A stretch of DNA of 61,420 nt from Komagataeibacter xylinus (GCF_031081985.1 NZ_JARWSK010000011.1:1-61420), one strand, 5' to 3'; positions 38,432 through 48,542 are shown, counted from the stretch's first letter. Translations and numbers: made by a program. The notes: generated by a model from the sequence alone, not told the origin.

Positions 38432-38911
38432 TTAGCCGCGCCCGCGATAGCCCGGCACGTCCTGCGCGGGGATCCACACACCTTCCGGCGGGGTGCCGGT
38501 CTGCCAGAACACATCAATCGGCATGCCGCCGCGCGGGTACCAGTAGGCCCCGATGCGCAGCCACACCGGCTTGAGCAGATCGACAAGCGTGGTGGCGATC
38601 TGCATTGAGCAGCGCTCATGAAAGGCGCCGTGGTTGCGGAAACTGGTCAGGAACAGCTTGAGCGACTTGCTCTCCACAATCCATTCATCAGGAATGTAGT
38701 CGATCACGATATGGGCAAAGTCGGGTTGCCCCGTGACCGGGCACAGCGAGGTGAATTCGGGCGCGGTGAACCGCACCACGTAGCGCCGCCCGCGGTCGGG
38801 GGCGGGCACGCGTTCAAGCCGGGCTTCCTCGGGGCTTGCGGGCTGGGCGCTGTTCTGGCCGAGCTGCGTCAGGAACTGGCTGCCATCATCTTGGCTGGGG
38901 CTGGAGGTCAT
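38432..38911 (-). CDS. queF: NADPH-dependent 7-cyano-7-deazaguanine reductase QueF
   Basis: A 159-aa QueF of the short single-domain (YkvM) type. It reduces preQ0 to preQ1 in queuosine synthesis. The catalytic Cys57 lies in [15 protein letters not shown] with Asp64 after it; [20 protein letters not shown] carries the substrate-binding Glu80 and the QueF signature. The start at 38911 ([20 protein letters not shown]) matches family length; the frame is open to 39058, overlapping rnd, which is unlikely to be coding. Divergent from rnd. Confidence 0.96.
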   Translation of the reverse strand: MTSSPSQDDGSQFLTQLGQNSAQPASPEEARLERVPAPDRGRRYVVRFTAPEFTSLCPVTGQPDFAHIVIDYIPDEWIVESKSLKLFLTSFRNHGAFHERCSMQIATTLVDLLKPVWLRIGAYWYPRGGMPIDVFWQTGTPPEGVWIPAQDVPGYRGRG

Positions 38912-39051
38912 GGGCGGGTCCGTCAGCAATGAAAAAAAGGGATAGGGGGCTGATGCCGCAAGGCGTCGGGCGGCGTCAATGGAAATGCGGGGAGGGGACA
39001 TGCGGTTTTCCCTGCTTCCGCAACCGGGTGCTGGCATGATAACTGCACGGA

Positions 39052-40239
39052 ATGGCACGTGTATCCCGACCCGAATTTCCCGCTCCTGTGCTGGTTACCA
39101 CCACGGCGGCGCTTGAGGCTGTAACCGCGCGACTGCGCCAGGAGCCGTTTGTAACCATTGACACGGAATTCGTGCGCGAGCGCACGTACTGGCCTGAGCT
39201 GTGCCTTGTGCAGCTTGCAGGCGAGAACGAGGTGGTGGTGATCGACACGATCGCCCCCGGCATTGACCTGGCCAGCCTTGGCGAACTGCTTGATGATGCG
39301 TCGGTGGTGAAGGTCTTTCACGCCGCAAGACAGGATCTTGAAATCTTCCTGCACCTGTTCGACCGCCTGCCCGCCGCCCTGTTCGACACGCAGGTCGCGG
39401 CCATGGTGGCAGGCTATGGCGACCAGGTGGGGTATGACAATCTCGTCGCGTCGCTGCTTGGCGTACAGATCGACAAGTCACATCGCTTTTCCGACTGGTC
39501 GGCGCGCCCGCTTTCGCCTGCCCAGATCGGTTATGCGGCGGCTGACGTCACCTATCTGCGGCTGGTTTACGGCAAGCTGCTGGCACAGCTCGAGCGCGAG
39601 GGCCGGCTGGACTGGGTCGCGGCCGAACTGGACATCCTGAACAATCCCGCCACCTTCCGCCCCGACCCGCTGACCCTGTGGGAGAAGATGCGCCCGCGCA
39701 CCAACAACCGGCGCATGCTGGGCATCCTGCGCGCCGTGGCGGCATGGCGCGAAGGCGAGGCCCAGCGCGTCAACGTGCCGCGCCAGCGCCTGCTCAAGGA
39801 TGAAAGCCTGATGGAAATCGCGGCCACCGCGCCTGACACGGTCGATGCGCTGGCCCGCGTGCGCGGCGTCTCGCGCGGGTTTGCCGAGGGGCGTAGCGGG
39901 CAGTCCCTGCTCGAGGCGGTGACCGCGGCCCAGGCCATACCCGAAGCCGACCTGCCGCGCCTGCCCAAGGGGCGCGGCAAGGACGCGCCACGCCCATCGC
40001 CTGCCCTGATCGCCCTGCTCAAGGTGCTGCTGGCCACCTGCTGCGAGGCCCATCGCGTGGCGCCGAAACTTGTGGCGTCATCAGAGGATCTTGACCGTTT
40101 TGCGCTGGATGACGCGGCGGATATTCCCGCTTTTCACGGCTGGCGCAATACGGTGTTTGGCAAGCTTGCGCGTGAACTCAAGGCAGGCAGGCTGACCATG
40201 GGGGTCGAGGATGGCAAGGTCAGACTGATCCACGACTGA
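39052..40239 (+). CDS. rnd: Ribonuclease D
   Basis: A 395-aa 3'-to-5' exoribonuclease acting in tRNA and other RNA maturation. The DEDDy residues are visible: D37 and E39 in TIDTEF, D95 in [10 protein letters not shown], and Y161 with D165 in YAAADVTYL. An HRDC domain follows (about 205-290, [20 protein letters not shown]). Length fits the family. Divergent from queF, with only about 140 bp between the two chosen starts. Confidence 0.96.
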   Translation: MARVSRPEFPAPVLVTTTAALEAVTARLRQEPFVTIDTEFVRERTYWPELCLVQLAGENEVVVIDTIAPGIDLASLGELLDDASVVKVFHAARQDLEIFLHLFDRLPAALFDTQVAAMVAGYGDQVGYDNLVASLLGVQIDKSHRFSDWSARPLSPAQIGYAAADVTYLRLVYGKLLAQLEREGRLDWVAAELDILNNPATFRPDPLTLWEKMRPRTNNRRMLGILRAVAAWREGEAQRVNVPRQRLLKDESLMEIAATAPDTVDALARVRGVSRGFAEGRSGQSLLEAVTAAQAIPEADLPRLPKGRGKDAPRPSPALIALLKVLLATCCEAHRVAPKLVASSEDLDRFALDDAADIPAFHGWRNTVFGKLARELKAGRLTMGVEDGKVRLIHD

Positions 40240-40315
40240 GCCAGCAAGGGGGCCCGGACGGTTTTACACGGGTTGCAAACAGGTTATGGGCAGAACTGTC
40301 CACAAGATTCTATCA

Positions 40316-40320
40316 TTCTG
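40316..40320. promoter_or_regulatory. GANTC site upstream of gcrA
   Basis: GATTC lies 63 bp before the gcrA start. In alphaproteobacteria CcrM methylates GANTC and GcrA activates promoters carrying methylated sites, so this could affect gcrA itself. A single 5-bp site is weak evidence. Confidence 0.3.
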
Positions 40321-40382
40321 CGGTTGAGATAGATGGCAGATACGCCTAGTTTCGCTCCATTCCGCGTAAGGAGTGCAGAACG

Positions 40383-40994
40383 ATGGCGATGGAATGGACA
40401 GAGGAGACGATCGCGCGCCTGCGTGATCTGTGGCAGCAGGGATTATCGACCGCCGAAATCGGCCGCCAGTTATCTGTTACCAAGAATGCCGTTGTAGGCA
40501 AGGCGCATCGCCTTGGCCTCAAGCCGCGCCCATCGCCCATCCGTCGTGCCGCCAAGGCCACGCCGCCTGCCGATGCCGCTACACAGGCCGCCCCGGTTGC
40601 GGCGGTCCCCGCCGCAGCCCCTGAAAAGGAAGCGGCCCCCGCGCCCGTGGTGGCAGCCCCGCCGGTGCCTGAAAAGGCACCTGCGCCGGTCAAGGCGACC
40701 GTGGCAGTTCCCGCGCCGAAGGCAGCGACCCCGGCGCCCACCGCCGAACCGGCACCCGAAGCAGCCGCCCGTCCGGCCCGCGCGCCTGCCCGTGCCGCCC
40801 GTTCCGCGCTGCGCCCGGTCAGTGAGCCACGCCGCCGCAGCAGCCAGTCCTGCTGCTGGCCGCTGGGCGATCCGGGCACGCCGGGCTTTCACTTCTGTGG
40901 GGCAACGCCGCTGCCGGGCAAGCCGTACTGTGCCGAACACGCGCAGCTTGCCTATGTAAAGCTGCGGAGCGACCGGCGCGATAGCGTGGCCTGA
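40383..40994 (+). CDS. gcrA: GcrA cell cycle regulator
   Basis: A 203-aa GcrA homologue, a cofactor of sigma-70 RNA polymerase that works on CcrM-methylated promoters. The N-terminal DNA-binding domain MEWTEETIARLRDLWQQGLS, TAEIGRQLSVTKNAVVGKAH and RLGLKPRPSP is nearly canonical. A long A/P-rich linker (about 60-150) precedes the C-terminal cysteine-containing domain (CCWPLGDPGTPGFHFCGATP, then PYCAEHAQLAY), which contacts sigma. The ATG follows a GGAGTGCAG purine-rich stretch. Confidence 0.95.
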   Translation: MAMEWTEETIARLRDLWQQGLSTAEIGRQLSVTKNAVVGKAHRLGLKPRPSPIRRAAKATPPADAATQAAPVAAVPAAAPEKEAAPAPVVAAPPVPEKAPAPVKATVAVPAPKAATPAPTAEPAPEAAARPARAPARAARSALRPVSEPRRRSSQSCCWPLGDPGTPGFHFCGATPLPGKPYCAEHAQLAYVKLRSDRRDSVA

Positions 40995-41039
40995 TCCATC
41001 AGCCACTTTTAAAAAAACAACCCATTGATAAAAAATGAT

Positions 41040-41117
41040 AAAAGCTTCCGGGTGCCGCCCTTTTTCAAAAAGGCGGCATTCTGCGAAGCTTTTTGAAAAA
41101 AGCCTCACCAAAAACGT
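41040..41117 (+). repeat. Full copy of dispersed palindromic element
   Basis: The best example. AAAAGCTTCCGGGTGCCGCC, then CTTTTTCAAAAAGGCGGC closing the first hairpin, the link ATTCTGC, GAAGCTTTTTGAAAAAAGCC as the second hairpin, and TCACCAAAAACG as the outer arm. It starts 46 bp after the gcrA stop. Confidence 0.8.
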
Positions 41118-41208
41118 CCGTATGATTTCAGGATGTTTTCCGGGCTGACTTTTCAAGCGCTCCCTTACGGAAGGCGGCTTGCGTGCAGGCCGTTTGCAGA
41201 TGCATGCA

Positions 41209-41245
41209 AAAAAACGCCAGGGCATTGCTGCCACTGGCGTTTTTT
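41209..41245. terminator. Bidirectional terminator between gcrA and bactofilin
   Basis: AAAAAACGCCAG (41209-41220) pairs with CTGGCGTTTTTT (41234-41245) around a 13-base loop. A- and T-runs on either side make it usable by both convergent genes. Confidence 0.85.
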
Positions 41246-41279
41246 GTATCTGCCCGGCAGGCCCGGGCAGAAGCGTGCC

Positions 41280-41915
41280 TCAGCCAGCGCTGGCCGGGCG
41301 CGGGGGCGCGGGCTGAGCGGCAGGCGCGGCAGCGGGTGCGGCCTGCGGGGCGGCGGGGGTGGTGATCATTTCAAGCTGGCCGGTGACCTGGCCGCCATCT
41401 TCCACCTTCAGGCGGCGGCACTTGGCCTTGCCGAGCAGGCGACCGGTGGAGCGGATGGTCAGGCTGCCGCGCACGGTCAGCGTGCCATCGATGGTGCCCG
41501 CGAGTTCCGCGTCCTCAACCTCGACTTCGCCCTTGAACACGCCGCCCTGCGCGATCTGCAGTTCGGATGCATTGATCAGCGAGGACTCGACCGTGCCTTC
41601 CACAACCAGGCGCTCGGCATCCTGGATGGTGCCTTGCACGCTGATGCCACGCCCGACCACCAGGGTGCGGCGCTCATTTTCCTTTTTGGCGGGGGCGGCA
41701 GCGCCCGGCGCACCGGGGCGTGCGCCACCCGGCGCGGACGAGGGGGACGGCGTGGGCGGGAAGGGCGGACGGGCCATGGATGTATTTTCCTTGCTGGCAG
41801 ATGGGGAAGAAGGAGAGGCGCCACCGCCCATGACCGGGCGGCCCGGCTGCTGCGGCGCGGGGGACGGAGTGGGGGCAGGTGGCGTGGTGTCTGCTGGCTT
41901 GCGTCGTTTAAACAA
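41280..41915 (-). CDS. Bactofilin
   Basis: A 211-aa bactofilin (DUF583), a beta-helical polymer-forming cytoskeletal protein. The central domain (about 82-185) has the repeated GxxxxGxI/V pattern: VVGRGISVQGTIQDAERLVV, EGTVESSLINASELQIAQGG and VFKGEVEVEDAELAGTIDGT. It is flanked by long P/S/A-rich tails, the usual bactofilin layout. Bactofilins place cell-wall enzymes and shape cells. The gene stands alone. Confidence 0.94.
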   Translation of the reverse strand: MFKRRKPADTTPPAPTPSPAPQQPGRPVMGGGASPSSPSASKENTSMARPPFPPTPSPSSAPGGARPGAPGAAAPAKKENERRTLVVGRGISVQGTIQDAERLVVEGTVESSLINASELQIAQGGVFKGEVEVEDAELAGTIDGTLTVRGSLTIRSTGRLLGKAKCRRLKVEDGGQVTGQLEMITTPAAPQAAPAAAPAAQPAPPRPASAG

Positions 41916-42191
41916 TATTACCCCGCTTGGTTAGATGCTGCATCGGAGCGCGTGAACGCTCCGGAACGAAAAAGAACGCGTCTCGGGCTGGTTGCAGGCC
42001 GCAGCCCCCATACCCGGTTATACGCCCCCCAAACCTGTCGACAAGGGCGTTAAGGGGCCGGGAGAGGCATTAAAAACTTCATGCATTGCGCCATTTACCC
42101 GCCAATGATAGCGAAGGGCGACTTTGGCCCGAAAAAATGGGTTATTTCGTGGCGCACCTGCGCCTTGCCTGCATATCGGGCCTGATCAGCG

Positions 42192-43220
42192 ATGGGAGTG
42201 ACACAGGGTATGGAAAATTCGGGACAGGCGGCAGAATGCCGGTTTGACCTGCTGGGCATCGGCAATGCGATCGTCGATGTGCTGGCGCCGGTGGAAGCAG
42301 CCTTCCCGGAGCGCAACGGCATGACGCCGGGCGGCATGATGCTGATCGACGCCGCCCGCGCCGAGGCGCTGTACGGCCAGATCCGGCGCGAGAAGGAAAT
42401 GGGCGGCGGCTCGGCGGCCAATACCTGCGTCGTTGCCTCCAACATGGGCGCGCGCGTGGCCTATCTGGGCAAGGTGGCCGATGACGTGCCGGGCCAGGCC
42501 TTTGGCGCCGACATGCAGGCCGCGGGCGTGTATTTCCCCTCATCGCCGCTGCAGGGCGATGCGGGCACCGCGCACCCCACCGCGCGCTGCATCATCCTGG
42601 TCACGCCCGATGGCCAGCGCACCATGAACACCTATCTGGGGGCGTGCGTGAATTTCGGCCCCGAAGACGTGCTTGCCGATGTGGTCCAGTCCGCCAAGGT
42701 CACCTACATGGAAGGCTACCTGTTCGACCCGCCAGCGGCACAGGAAGCCTTTCGCACCGCGGCGCGCATCGCGCATGAGGCCGGTCGCAAGGTGGCGCTC
42801 TCGCTGTCCGACAGATTCTGCGTCGACCGCCACCGCACGGCGTTCCTTGACCTCGTGCGCGGGCATGTCGACATCCTGTTCGCCAACGAGGACGAGATCT
42901 GCGCGCTGTACCAGACCGCCGATTTCGACCATGCCGCCCGCCTTGTGGCCGCTGACACGCATTTCGCTGTCCTGACCCGGTCGGAGAAGGGCAGCGTCAT
43001 CATCCAGGACCAGCAGCGCATCGTCATCGACAGCGTGCGCACGCAGGTGATCGACACCACCGGCGCGGGCGATGCCTATGCCGCGGGCTTCCTCGCCGGC
43101 TGGACATCGGACCGCACGCTTGCCGAATGCGGGCGGCTGGGCAGTGTCGCCGCCTCGGAAGTGATTTCGCATTACGGCGCGCGCCCGCTCATGAACATGC
43201 GCCAGGACATGGATTTCTGA
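42192..43220 (+). CDS. PfkB/ribokinase family sugar or adenosine kinase
   Basis: A 342-aa kinase. FDLLGIGNAIVDVLAPVE and KEMGGGSAANTCVVASNMGA are the N-terminal PfkB features, and DTTGAGDAYAAGFLAGW (about 285-301) is signature 2 with the catalytic Asp. The closest type is the adenosine-kinase-like group common in alphaproteobacteria, but the substrate cannot be read from the sequence. The start could be ATG 42210 (MENSGQAAECRF), with GGGAG upstream. It precedes typA by about 190 bp on the same strand. Confidence 0.9.
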   Translation: MGVTQGMENSGQAAECRFDLLGIGNAIVDVLAPVEAAFPERNGMTPGGMMLIDAARAEALYGQIRREKEMGGGSAANTCVVASNMGARVAYLGKVADDVPGQAFGADMQAAGVYFPSSPLQGDAGTAHPTARCIILVTPDGQRTMNTYLGACVNFGPEDVLADVVQSAKVTYMEGYLFDPPAAQEAFRTAARIAHEAGRKVALSLSDRFCVDRHRTAFLDLVRGHVDILFANEDEICALYQTADFDHAARLVAADTHFAVLTRSEKGSVIIQDQQRIVIDSVRTQVIDTTGAGDAYAAGFLAGWTSDRTLAECGRLGSVAASEVISHYGARPLMNMRQDMDF

Positions 43221-43408
43221 CCTGAAGGCCAGGGAGCCGGGCGTTTGACAGGGTTGTGCGCGAAGTTTCGCGTGCAATCCGCGCCAGTCCGCTTTATCTA
43301 CGCAGCCAGCAGCCAATCATTCCGCCGCCGCACGCACGGGTGTCGCCCGCATGTGCCGCCGCGCACCCGTATGGCGTAACGCCAAGGAAAGTCAGGTCAA
43401 GAGCACTT

Positions 43409-45232
43409 ATGGATATCCGCAATATCGCCATTATCGCGCACGTCGATCATGGCAAGACCACGCTGGTCGACCAGCTTCTCAAACAGTCCGGTTCCTTCCG
43501 CGATAACCAGCACGTTGCTGAACGCGCCATGGACAGCAACGACCTCGAGCGCGAGCGTGGCATCACCATTCTTGCCAAGTGCACGTCGGTGGTGTGGAAA
43601 GATACCCGCATCAACATCATCGACACCCCGGGCCATGCCGATTTCGGCGGCGAGGTCGAGCGTATCCTGAGCATGGTCGATGGTGCCATCGTGCTCGTCG
43701 ATTCCGCTGAAGGCGCTCTGCCCCAGACCAAGTTCGTGGTGGGCAAGGCGCTTGCGCGCGGCCTGAAGCCGATCGTGGTCGTGAACAAGATCGACCGTGG
43801 CGATGCCCGCCCCGATGAGGTGCATAACGAGATTTTCGACCTGTTCGCGGCCCTTGGCGCCAATGACGAGCAGCTCGACTTCCCCATGCTCTACGCCTCG
43901 GGCCGCCAGGGCTGGGCCGATACCGAGATCGACGGTCCGCGCAAGGACCTCTCGCCCATGTTCGACCTGATCCTGCGCCACGTGCCGGCGCCGAAGGTCA
44001 ACAAGGACGCACCGTTCGCGATGGTCGCCACCATCCTGGAGAACGACAACTTCCTTGGCCGCGTGCTGACCGGCCGTGTCGAGCAGGGTGTGGCGAAGAT
44101 GAACATGCCCGTGCATGTGCTGCGTCCCGATGGCTCGGTGGTCGAGACCGGCCGCCTGACCAAGCTGCTCTCCTTCCGTGGCCTTGACCGCGTGCCGGTG
44201 GAAGAAGTCGAAGCAGGCGACATCGTGGCCGTGGCCGGCCTGTCGGAAGCGACGATTCCCGAGACGATTGCAGCCCCTGAAGTCAAGGAGCCGCTGCCCT
44301 CCACCCCGGTTGATCCGCCGACGCTGTCCATGACCTTCCGCCTTAACGATGGCCCGCTTGGCGGCCGCGAAGGCAAGAAGGTCACCTCGCGCCAGATCCG
44401 TGACCGCCTGTTCAAGGAAACGGAAGGCAACATCGCCATCCGCGTGTCCGAAAGCCCCGAGAGCGAGGCCTTCGAGGTTGCAGGTCGTGGCGAACTCCAG
44501 CTTGGCGTGCTGATCGAGCAGATGCGCCGTGAGGGCTTCGAGCTGACCATCGGCCGCCCCCGCGTGCTGTTCCGCACCAATGAGGAAACCGGCGAGCGCG
44601 AAGAGCCGTTCGAGGAAGTCCTGATCGACGTGGACGAGCCGTATTCGGGCGTCGTGGTTGAGAAGATGGCGCTGCGCAAGGGCATCATGCAGGACATGCA
44701 GCCTTCGGGCGGTGGCAAGGTGCGCCTGAGCTTCCTCATCCCCTCGCGCGGGCTGATCGGCTATCATGGCGAATTCCTGACCGACACGCGCGGCTCGGGC
44801 ATCATGAACCGGCTGTTCCATGGCTATCAGCCCTATGTCGGGCCGATTGCAGGCCGTCGCAACGGTTCGCTGATCTCGTCGGAAGACGGGGCGACCACGC
44901 AGTATTCGCTGTTCTCGCTGCAGGACCGTGGCACGCTGTTCGTGGATGCGGGCGAGAAGGTTTACGTGGGCATGATCATCGGCGAGCATTCGCGCGAGAA
45001 TGATCTTGAAGTGAACCCGGTGCGTGAAAAGAAGCTGACCAACATCCGTGCCGCCGGCAAGGACGAGGCCCTGCTGCTGATCCCGCCGCGCAAGATGAAC
45101 CTCGAGCAGGCGATTGCCTATATCGAGGATGACGAACTTGTCGAGGTTACGCCGTCCGCCGTGCGTATCCGCAAGCGCTACCTTGATCCGCACGAGCGCA
45201 AGAAGCGCGAGCGTTCGGGCTCGGTTGACTGA
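43409..45232 (+). CDS. typA: Translational GTPase TypA/BipA
   Basis: A 607-aa ribosome-binding GTPase of the EF-G superfamily, involved in 50S assembly and stress adaptation. The start at 43409 gives [20 protein letters not shown] with the P-loop AHVDHGKT at 10-17; the frame opens at 43256 without family support. G2/G3 elements are [11 protein letters not shown] and [13 protein letters not shown]4 is NKIDR. The C-terminal part includes [20 protein letters not shown] and [17 protein letters not shown], the TypA-specific signature. Confidence 0.97.
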   Translation: MDIRNIAIIAHVDHGKTTLVDQLLKQSGSFRDNQHVAERAMDSNDLERERGITILAKCTSVVWKDTRINIIDTPGHADFGGEVERILSMVDGAIVLVDSAEGALPQTKFVVGKALARGLKPIVVVNKIDRGDARPDEVHNEIFDLFAALGANDEQLDFPMLYASGRQGWADTEIDGPRKDLSPMFDLILRHVPAPKVNKDAPFAMVATILENDNFLGRVLTGRVEQGVAKMNMPVHVLRPDGSVVETGRLTKLLSFRGLDRVPVEEVEAGDIVAVAGLSEATIPETIAAPEVKEPLPSTPVDPPTLSMTFRLNDGPLGGREGKKVTSRQIRDRLFKETEGNIAIRVSESPESEAFEVAGRGELQLGVLIEQMRREGFELTIGRPRVLFRTNEETGEREEPFEEVLIDVDEPYSGVVVEKMALRKGIMQDMQPSGGGKVRLSFLIPSRGLIGYHGEFLTDTRGSGIMNRLFHGYQPYVGPIAGRRNGSLISSEDGATTQYSLFSLQDRGTLFVDAGEKVYVGMIIGEHSRENDLEVNPVREKKLTNIRAAGKDEALLLIPPRKMNLEQAIAYIEDDELVEVTPSAVRIRKRYLDPHERKKRERSGSVD

Positions 45233-45456
45233 TTTCTGCCTGGCATGAGGGTGGCTGCAATCTTTAGTAACGTTTCAGTTCTTGAGATTGCGGTCACCTT
45301 GCGGCAGAAGTAAGAACATATCCATAAATTTAAGAATTTTAATTCAGGACGGCTTTCCTGCTTCATGTTAGATCAGGGAAGCCAGACCGGTTGGCACGAT
45401 TCGTCAGCCCACTGGCCTATTGGGACATACAGTCCTGAGTCCTGGAGTATTTTTAT

Positions 45457-45729
45457 ATGATCGTTTCCACCCGTCGTTTCCTGGCTGCCCTGTCCGCTGT
45501 TGCCGTCATGGGCGTTGCAGCACCTGTCATGGCGCAGACCGCCGAGCCGACCACCCCGGCCGTTTCCGCGCCGCAGCACGTGCCTGACGCAGCCGATGCC
45601 TCGGCCCCCGCTGAAGAAGCAGGTGCGAAGAAGAAGCATCACAGTGGCCGCCATCACAATGGCACGCACCATCATGGTGCCAAGAAGGACGCGGCGGCTC
45701 CGGCTGCTGCTGCCCCGGCCGCTCAGTAA
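45457..45729 (+). CDS. Small exported His-rich protein
   Basis: A 90-aa protein with a signal peptide (RRFLAALSAVAVMGVAAPVM, cleavage near VMAQT) and a mature part of about 64 residues rich in A, P, K and H. The middle reads GAKKKHHSGRHHNGTHHHGA, which could bind metal ions or buffer protons in the periplasm; the tail is an A/P run. It resembles small acid-shock-type periplasmic proteins in composition, but I do not assign a family. An AT-rich leader precedes it and a strong terminator follows, so it is a free-standing, probably well-expressed gene. Confidence 0.8.
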   Translation: MIVSTRRFLAALSAVAVMGVAAPVMAQTAEPTTPAVSAPQHVPDAADASAPAEEAGAKKKHHSGRHHNGTHHHGAKKDAAAPAAAAPAAQ

Positions 45730-45780
45730 TTCCCGCATGCCCGTAACCGGCTCCGTTGTGGGCTGGTTACGGCGGCAAGA

Positions 45781-45811
45781 AAAAAGCCCGGCTTATGCCG
45801 GGCTTTTTTTG
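45781..45811 (+). terminator. Strong terminator after His-rich gene
   Basis: Stem AGCCCGGC/GCCGGGCT (45786-45793 and 45798-45805) with loop TTAT and seven T; A-run on the left, so it can also serve dadA from the other side. Confidence 0.9.
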
Positions 45812-45826
45812 CGCCAAATCCGGGCG

Positions 45827-45856
45827 GTGCCGCCTTGTTGCGCAAAGGCGGCACCC
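45827..45856. repeat. Short copy of dispersed palindromic element
   Basis: GGTGCCGCCTTGTTGCGCAA followed by AGGCGGCACC: perfect 9-bp arms GGTGCCGCC/GGCGGCACC. It corresponds to the GCC-rich module of the longer elements and is followed by CTGTTTGAAAG. It lies 23 bp after the dadA stop in the direction of dadA transcription. Confidence 0.5.
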
Positions 45857-45878
45857 TGTTTGAAAGGCCTGTCCGGCT

Positions 45879-47144
45879 TCAGGCCGTGGCGTAGCGGTCG
45901 ATGGACAGGTCGAGGCAGGGGATCTCGGTGGGCTTGTTGCTCATGCGGTCGGCCAGCACGCGGCCCGAGCCGCAGGCCATGGTCCAGCCCAGCGTGCCAT
46001 GCCCGGTATTGAGCCACAGATTGGCAAAGCGGCCTGCAGGCCCGATTACCGGCGTGCCATCGGGCGTGCTCGGGCGCAGCCCGGTCCAGTAGGCACCCTG
46101 CGACAGGTCGCCGCCCGTGCCGAACAGTTCGCTGAACGAGAGTTCAAGCAGTTCGCGCCGGTCGCGGCTCAGGCGCAGGTTGTAGCCCGTCAGTTCCGCC
46201 GTGCCGCCAATGCGGATGCGGTCGCCCAGCCGCGTGATCGAGACTTTGTGGGTCGCGTCATTGACGGTGGAAACCGGCGCGCGGGCGGGATCGGTTACCG
46301 GCAGCGTCAGCGAATAGCCCTTGGTGGGGTAGACCGGCAGCTTGATGCCCAGCGGGCGCAGCAGCAGAGGGGAATAGCTGCCCATCGACACCACGTAGGC
46401 ATCCGCCGTCATGCGGCCCACAGACGTGCGCACGCCGAGGATGTCAGTCGCCGAGGCATCGAGGGCTTCGATATTGGTCTCGTAATGGAAGGTGACGCCG
46501 AGTTCTTCCTCCGCCTTCTGGGCCAGGCGGGTGGTAAACATGTGGCAGTCGCCCGATTCATCGCCGGGCAGGCGCAGCCCGCCCTGAAACAGGTGGCGGT
46601 TTTCCATCAGGCCCGGCTCGTGGCGGGCAATGTCATCAGGGCTGAGGAACTCGTGGGCGATGCCCGCAAGGTCGAGCAGCTTCATGTCGCGGGCGGCGGC
46701 GTCCACCTGCTTTTGCGTGCGGAAAAGCTGGATCAGGCCACGCTGTTCGTCATCATAGGTGATGCCGGTATCGCGGCGCAGGGCATCAAGGCAGTCGCGG
46801 CTGTAGGTCGCGATGCGCAGCATGCGGGACTTGTTGATATCGTAGTCATGCGCGTTGCAGTTGGCCAGAAGCTGCTCGAGCCAGCGCATCATGGCGAAGT
46901 CGAGGCGCGGGCGCACGACGATGGGCGCATGCGGCCCGGCCATCCAGCGCAGTACCTTGAGCGGCAGCGCGGGCTCGGCCCAGGGGGAAGAGAACCCCGG
47001 CGAAATCTGGCCCGCATTGGCAAACGAGGTTTCCATCACGGCGGCGGGCTGGCGGTCAATGACCGTGACCTCGTGGCCTTCCTTGGCGAGATACCATGCC
47101 GCCGTCACGCCAACCACGCCTGCGCCCAGAACGATAACTTTCAC
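45879..47144 (-). CDS. dadA: D-amino acid dehydrogenase, DadA family
   Basis: A 421-aa FAD-dependent oxidoreductase that deaminates D-amino acids, for example D-alanine from peptidoglycan turnover. MKVIVLGAGVVGVTAAWYLA holds the dinucleotide motif G7xG9xxG12; ETSFANAGQISPGFSSPWAE is a DadA hallmark. The C-terminal TGLRPSTPDGTPVIGPAGRF and LNTGHGTLGWTMACGSGRVL complete the FAD domain. It lies 109 bp downstream of the ferredoxin-NADP reductase gene on the same strand. Confidence 0.95.
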   Translation of the reverse strand: MKVIVLGAGVVGVTAAWYLAKEGHEVTVIDRQPAAVMETSFANAGQISPGFSSPWAEPALPLKVLRWMAGPHAPIVVRPRLDFAMMRWLEQLLANCNAHDYDINKSRMLRIATYSRDCLDALRRDTGITYDDEQRGLIQLFRTQKQVDAAARDMKLLDLAGIAHEFLSPDDIARHEPGLMENRHLFQGGLRLPGDESGDCHMFTTRLAQKAEEELGVTFHYETNIEALDASATDILGVRTSVGRMTADAYVVSMGSYSPLLLRPLGIKLPVYPTKGYSLTLPVTDPARAPVSTVNDATHKVSITRLGDRIRIGGTAELTGYNLRLSRDRRELLELSFSELFGTGGDLSQGAYWTGLRPSTPDGTPVIGPAGRFANLWLNTGHGTLGWTMACGSGRVLADRMSNKPTEIPCLDLSIDRYATA

Positions 47145-47253
47145 GGTCTGTCCCTTATTCTTCCGTCATCAACACATCGGGGATGCGCCACACGGAAGCA
47201 ATGGTCAACCGTTTGAGTTATGACAGGACCGGATGGCTGGAATCCGCCACCCG

Positions 47254-48279
47254 TCAGCCTGCGGGCACGCCCTTGCTGGTTGAATATTCAAAATGCAGCG
47301 CCGTATCCGGGTGCACGATGGGGTGGATGGCGTGGGCCGCCATGGCCCCTTCGGTAAAGCCCTGCAGGATCAGCTTGAGCTTGCCGGGATAGGTCGCCAC
47401 ATCGCCCACCGCGAAAATGCCGGGCAGGCTGCTCTCGCAGGTGGAAGGGGTAACGGGAATGGTGCCGCGCATGGTGTCGAGCCCCCACTGGGCAATCGGC
47501 CCGAGGTCGGTCGCCAGCCCGAAGAAGGGCAGCAGGTGGTCGCACGCCACATGCCTGATCGTGCCATCAAGCGTTGCAAGGTCCACGCCCGCAAGCGCGC
47601 CGTTCGTGCCGTGCAGGCCATGGAGTTGGTAGCCGATGATCTTTTCCACCTCGCCCCGGCTGACGGCCTCGTCAAGCTGGCGCAGGCTTTCGGGGGCGGC
47701 GCGAAAGCGGTCGCGGCGGTGCACCAGCTTCACGCTGCGCGCCACCTCGCGCAATGACAGCGCCCAGTCCACCGCTGAGTCGCCACCGCCTGCAATCAGC
47801 ACGTCCCTGCCCGCAAAATCGGCGCGGCGGCGCACGAAATACTGCACGCTGCCCGTGGCCTCGAACGCGGTCAGCCCCTCAAGCGGGGGGCGGTTGGGGC
47901 CAAATGCGCCCGCACCGGCCGCAATGATCACGGCGCGGGCTTCGATCACGTCGCCCTTGGTGGTGCCCAGGCGGAAACTGCCGCGCGTGCCCTCAAGGCG
48001 CTCAACCCGGCGGCCAAGCAGGCGTGGCACGTCAAAGGGCGCGATCTGGCGGTCAAGGGCCTCGATCAGCGCGCCACCCTCGATGGCGGGGTGGGCGGGA
48101 ATGTCATAGATCGGTTTTTCGGGGTAGAGCGCTGCGCACTGGCCGCCAATTTCATCAAGCGCGTCAATCAGCACGCAGCCAAGTTTGAGCATGCCGCATT
48201 CAAAGGCGGCGAACAGCCCGGCAGGGCCTGCGCCGATAATGGCGACATCGGTGGTGTGGGTGGGGGAGGGCGTGGTCAT
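47254..48279 (-). CDS. Ferredoxin/flavodoxin-NADP+ reductase, thioredoxin-reductase-like type
   Basis: A 341-aa flavoprotein of the TrxR-like FNR group. The FAD motif is AIIGAGPAGLFAAFECG (from residue 13) and the NADPH motif is LIAGGGDSAVDWALSL. There is no CxxC redox pair between them, which separates it from thioredoxin reductase. EIGGQCAALYPEKPIYDIPA is typical of the group. The start at 48279 (MTTPSPTHTTDVAI) was chosen because the upstream open frame, to 48615, overlaps the tsaE promoter and lacks family features. Divergent from tsaE. Confidence 0.93.
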   Translation of the reverse strand: MTTPSPTHTTDVAIIGAGPAGLFAAFECGMLKLGCVLIDALDEIGGQCAALYPEKPIYDIPAHPAIEGGALIEALDRQIAPFDVPRLLGRRVERLEGTRGSFRLGTTKGDVIEARAVIIAAGAGAFGPNRPPLEGLTAFEATGSVQYFVRRRADFAGRDVLIAGGGDSAVDWALSLREVARSVKLVHRRDRFRAAPESLRQLDEAVSRGEVEKIIGYQLHGLHGTNGALAGVDLATLDGTIRHVACDHLLPFFGLATDLGPIAQWGLDTMRGTIPVTPSTCESSLPGIFAVGDVATYPGKLKLILQGFTEGAMAAHAIHPIVHPDTALHFEYSTSKGVPAG

Positions 48280-48542
48280 GTCCGGCTCGGCTGTCCTGCA
48301 GTCCATGGTCTGGGTAAAGGCATATGTCAGGTGCGGTTTTGCTTGGTTGTGCCCGCTGGCGCAAGCCTCGGGCGTGCCCCGGCGCATCCCGGCGCATGAC
48401 GATGGCGTGCGCAATGGCGCTAAACTATTGAAAAGACATTTCTCCTTAACATAATCGGGGCGTGGGGCAGGAACGTGGTTTTCCGCGCGCGCCCTGTCAT
48501 GCCCCTTGTGCGCCGGGGCGGCGCAGGGGCACACTGGCCGGC

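Noticed and set aside
41133-42053. 306-codon plus-strand frame opposite the bactofilin gene
   Set aside because: It is the complement of the bactofilin repeats and its composition is not protein-like.
43397-45193. Open frame of 598 codons opposite typA
   Set aside because: Antisense shadow of a strongly conserved gene; no start signal or domain supports it.
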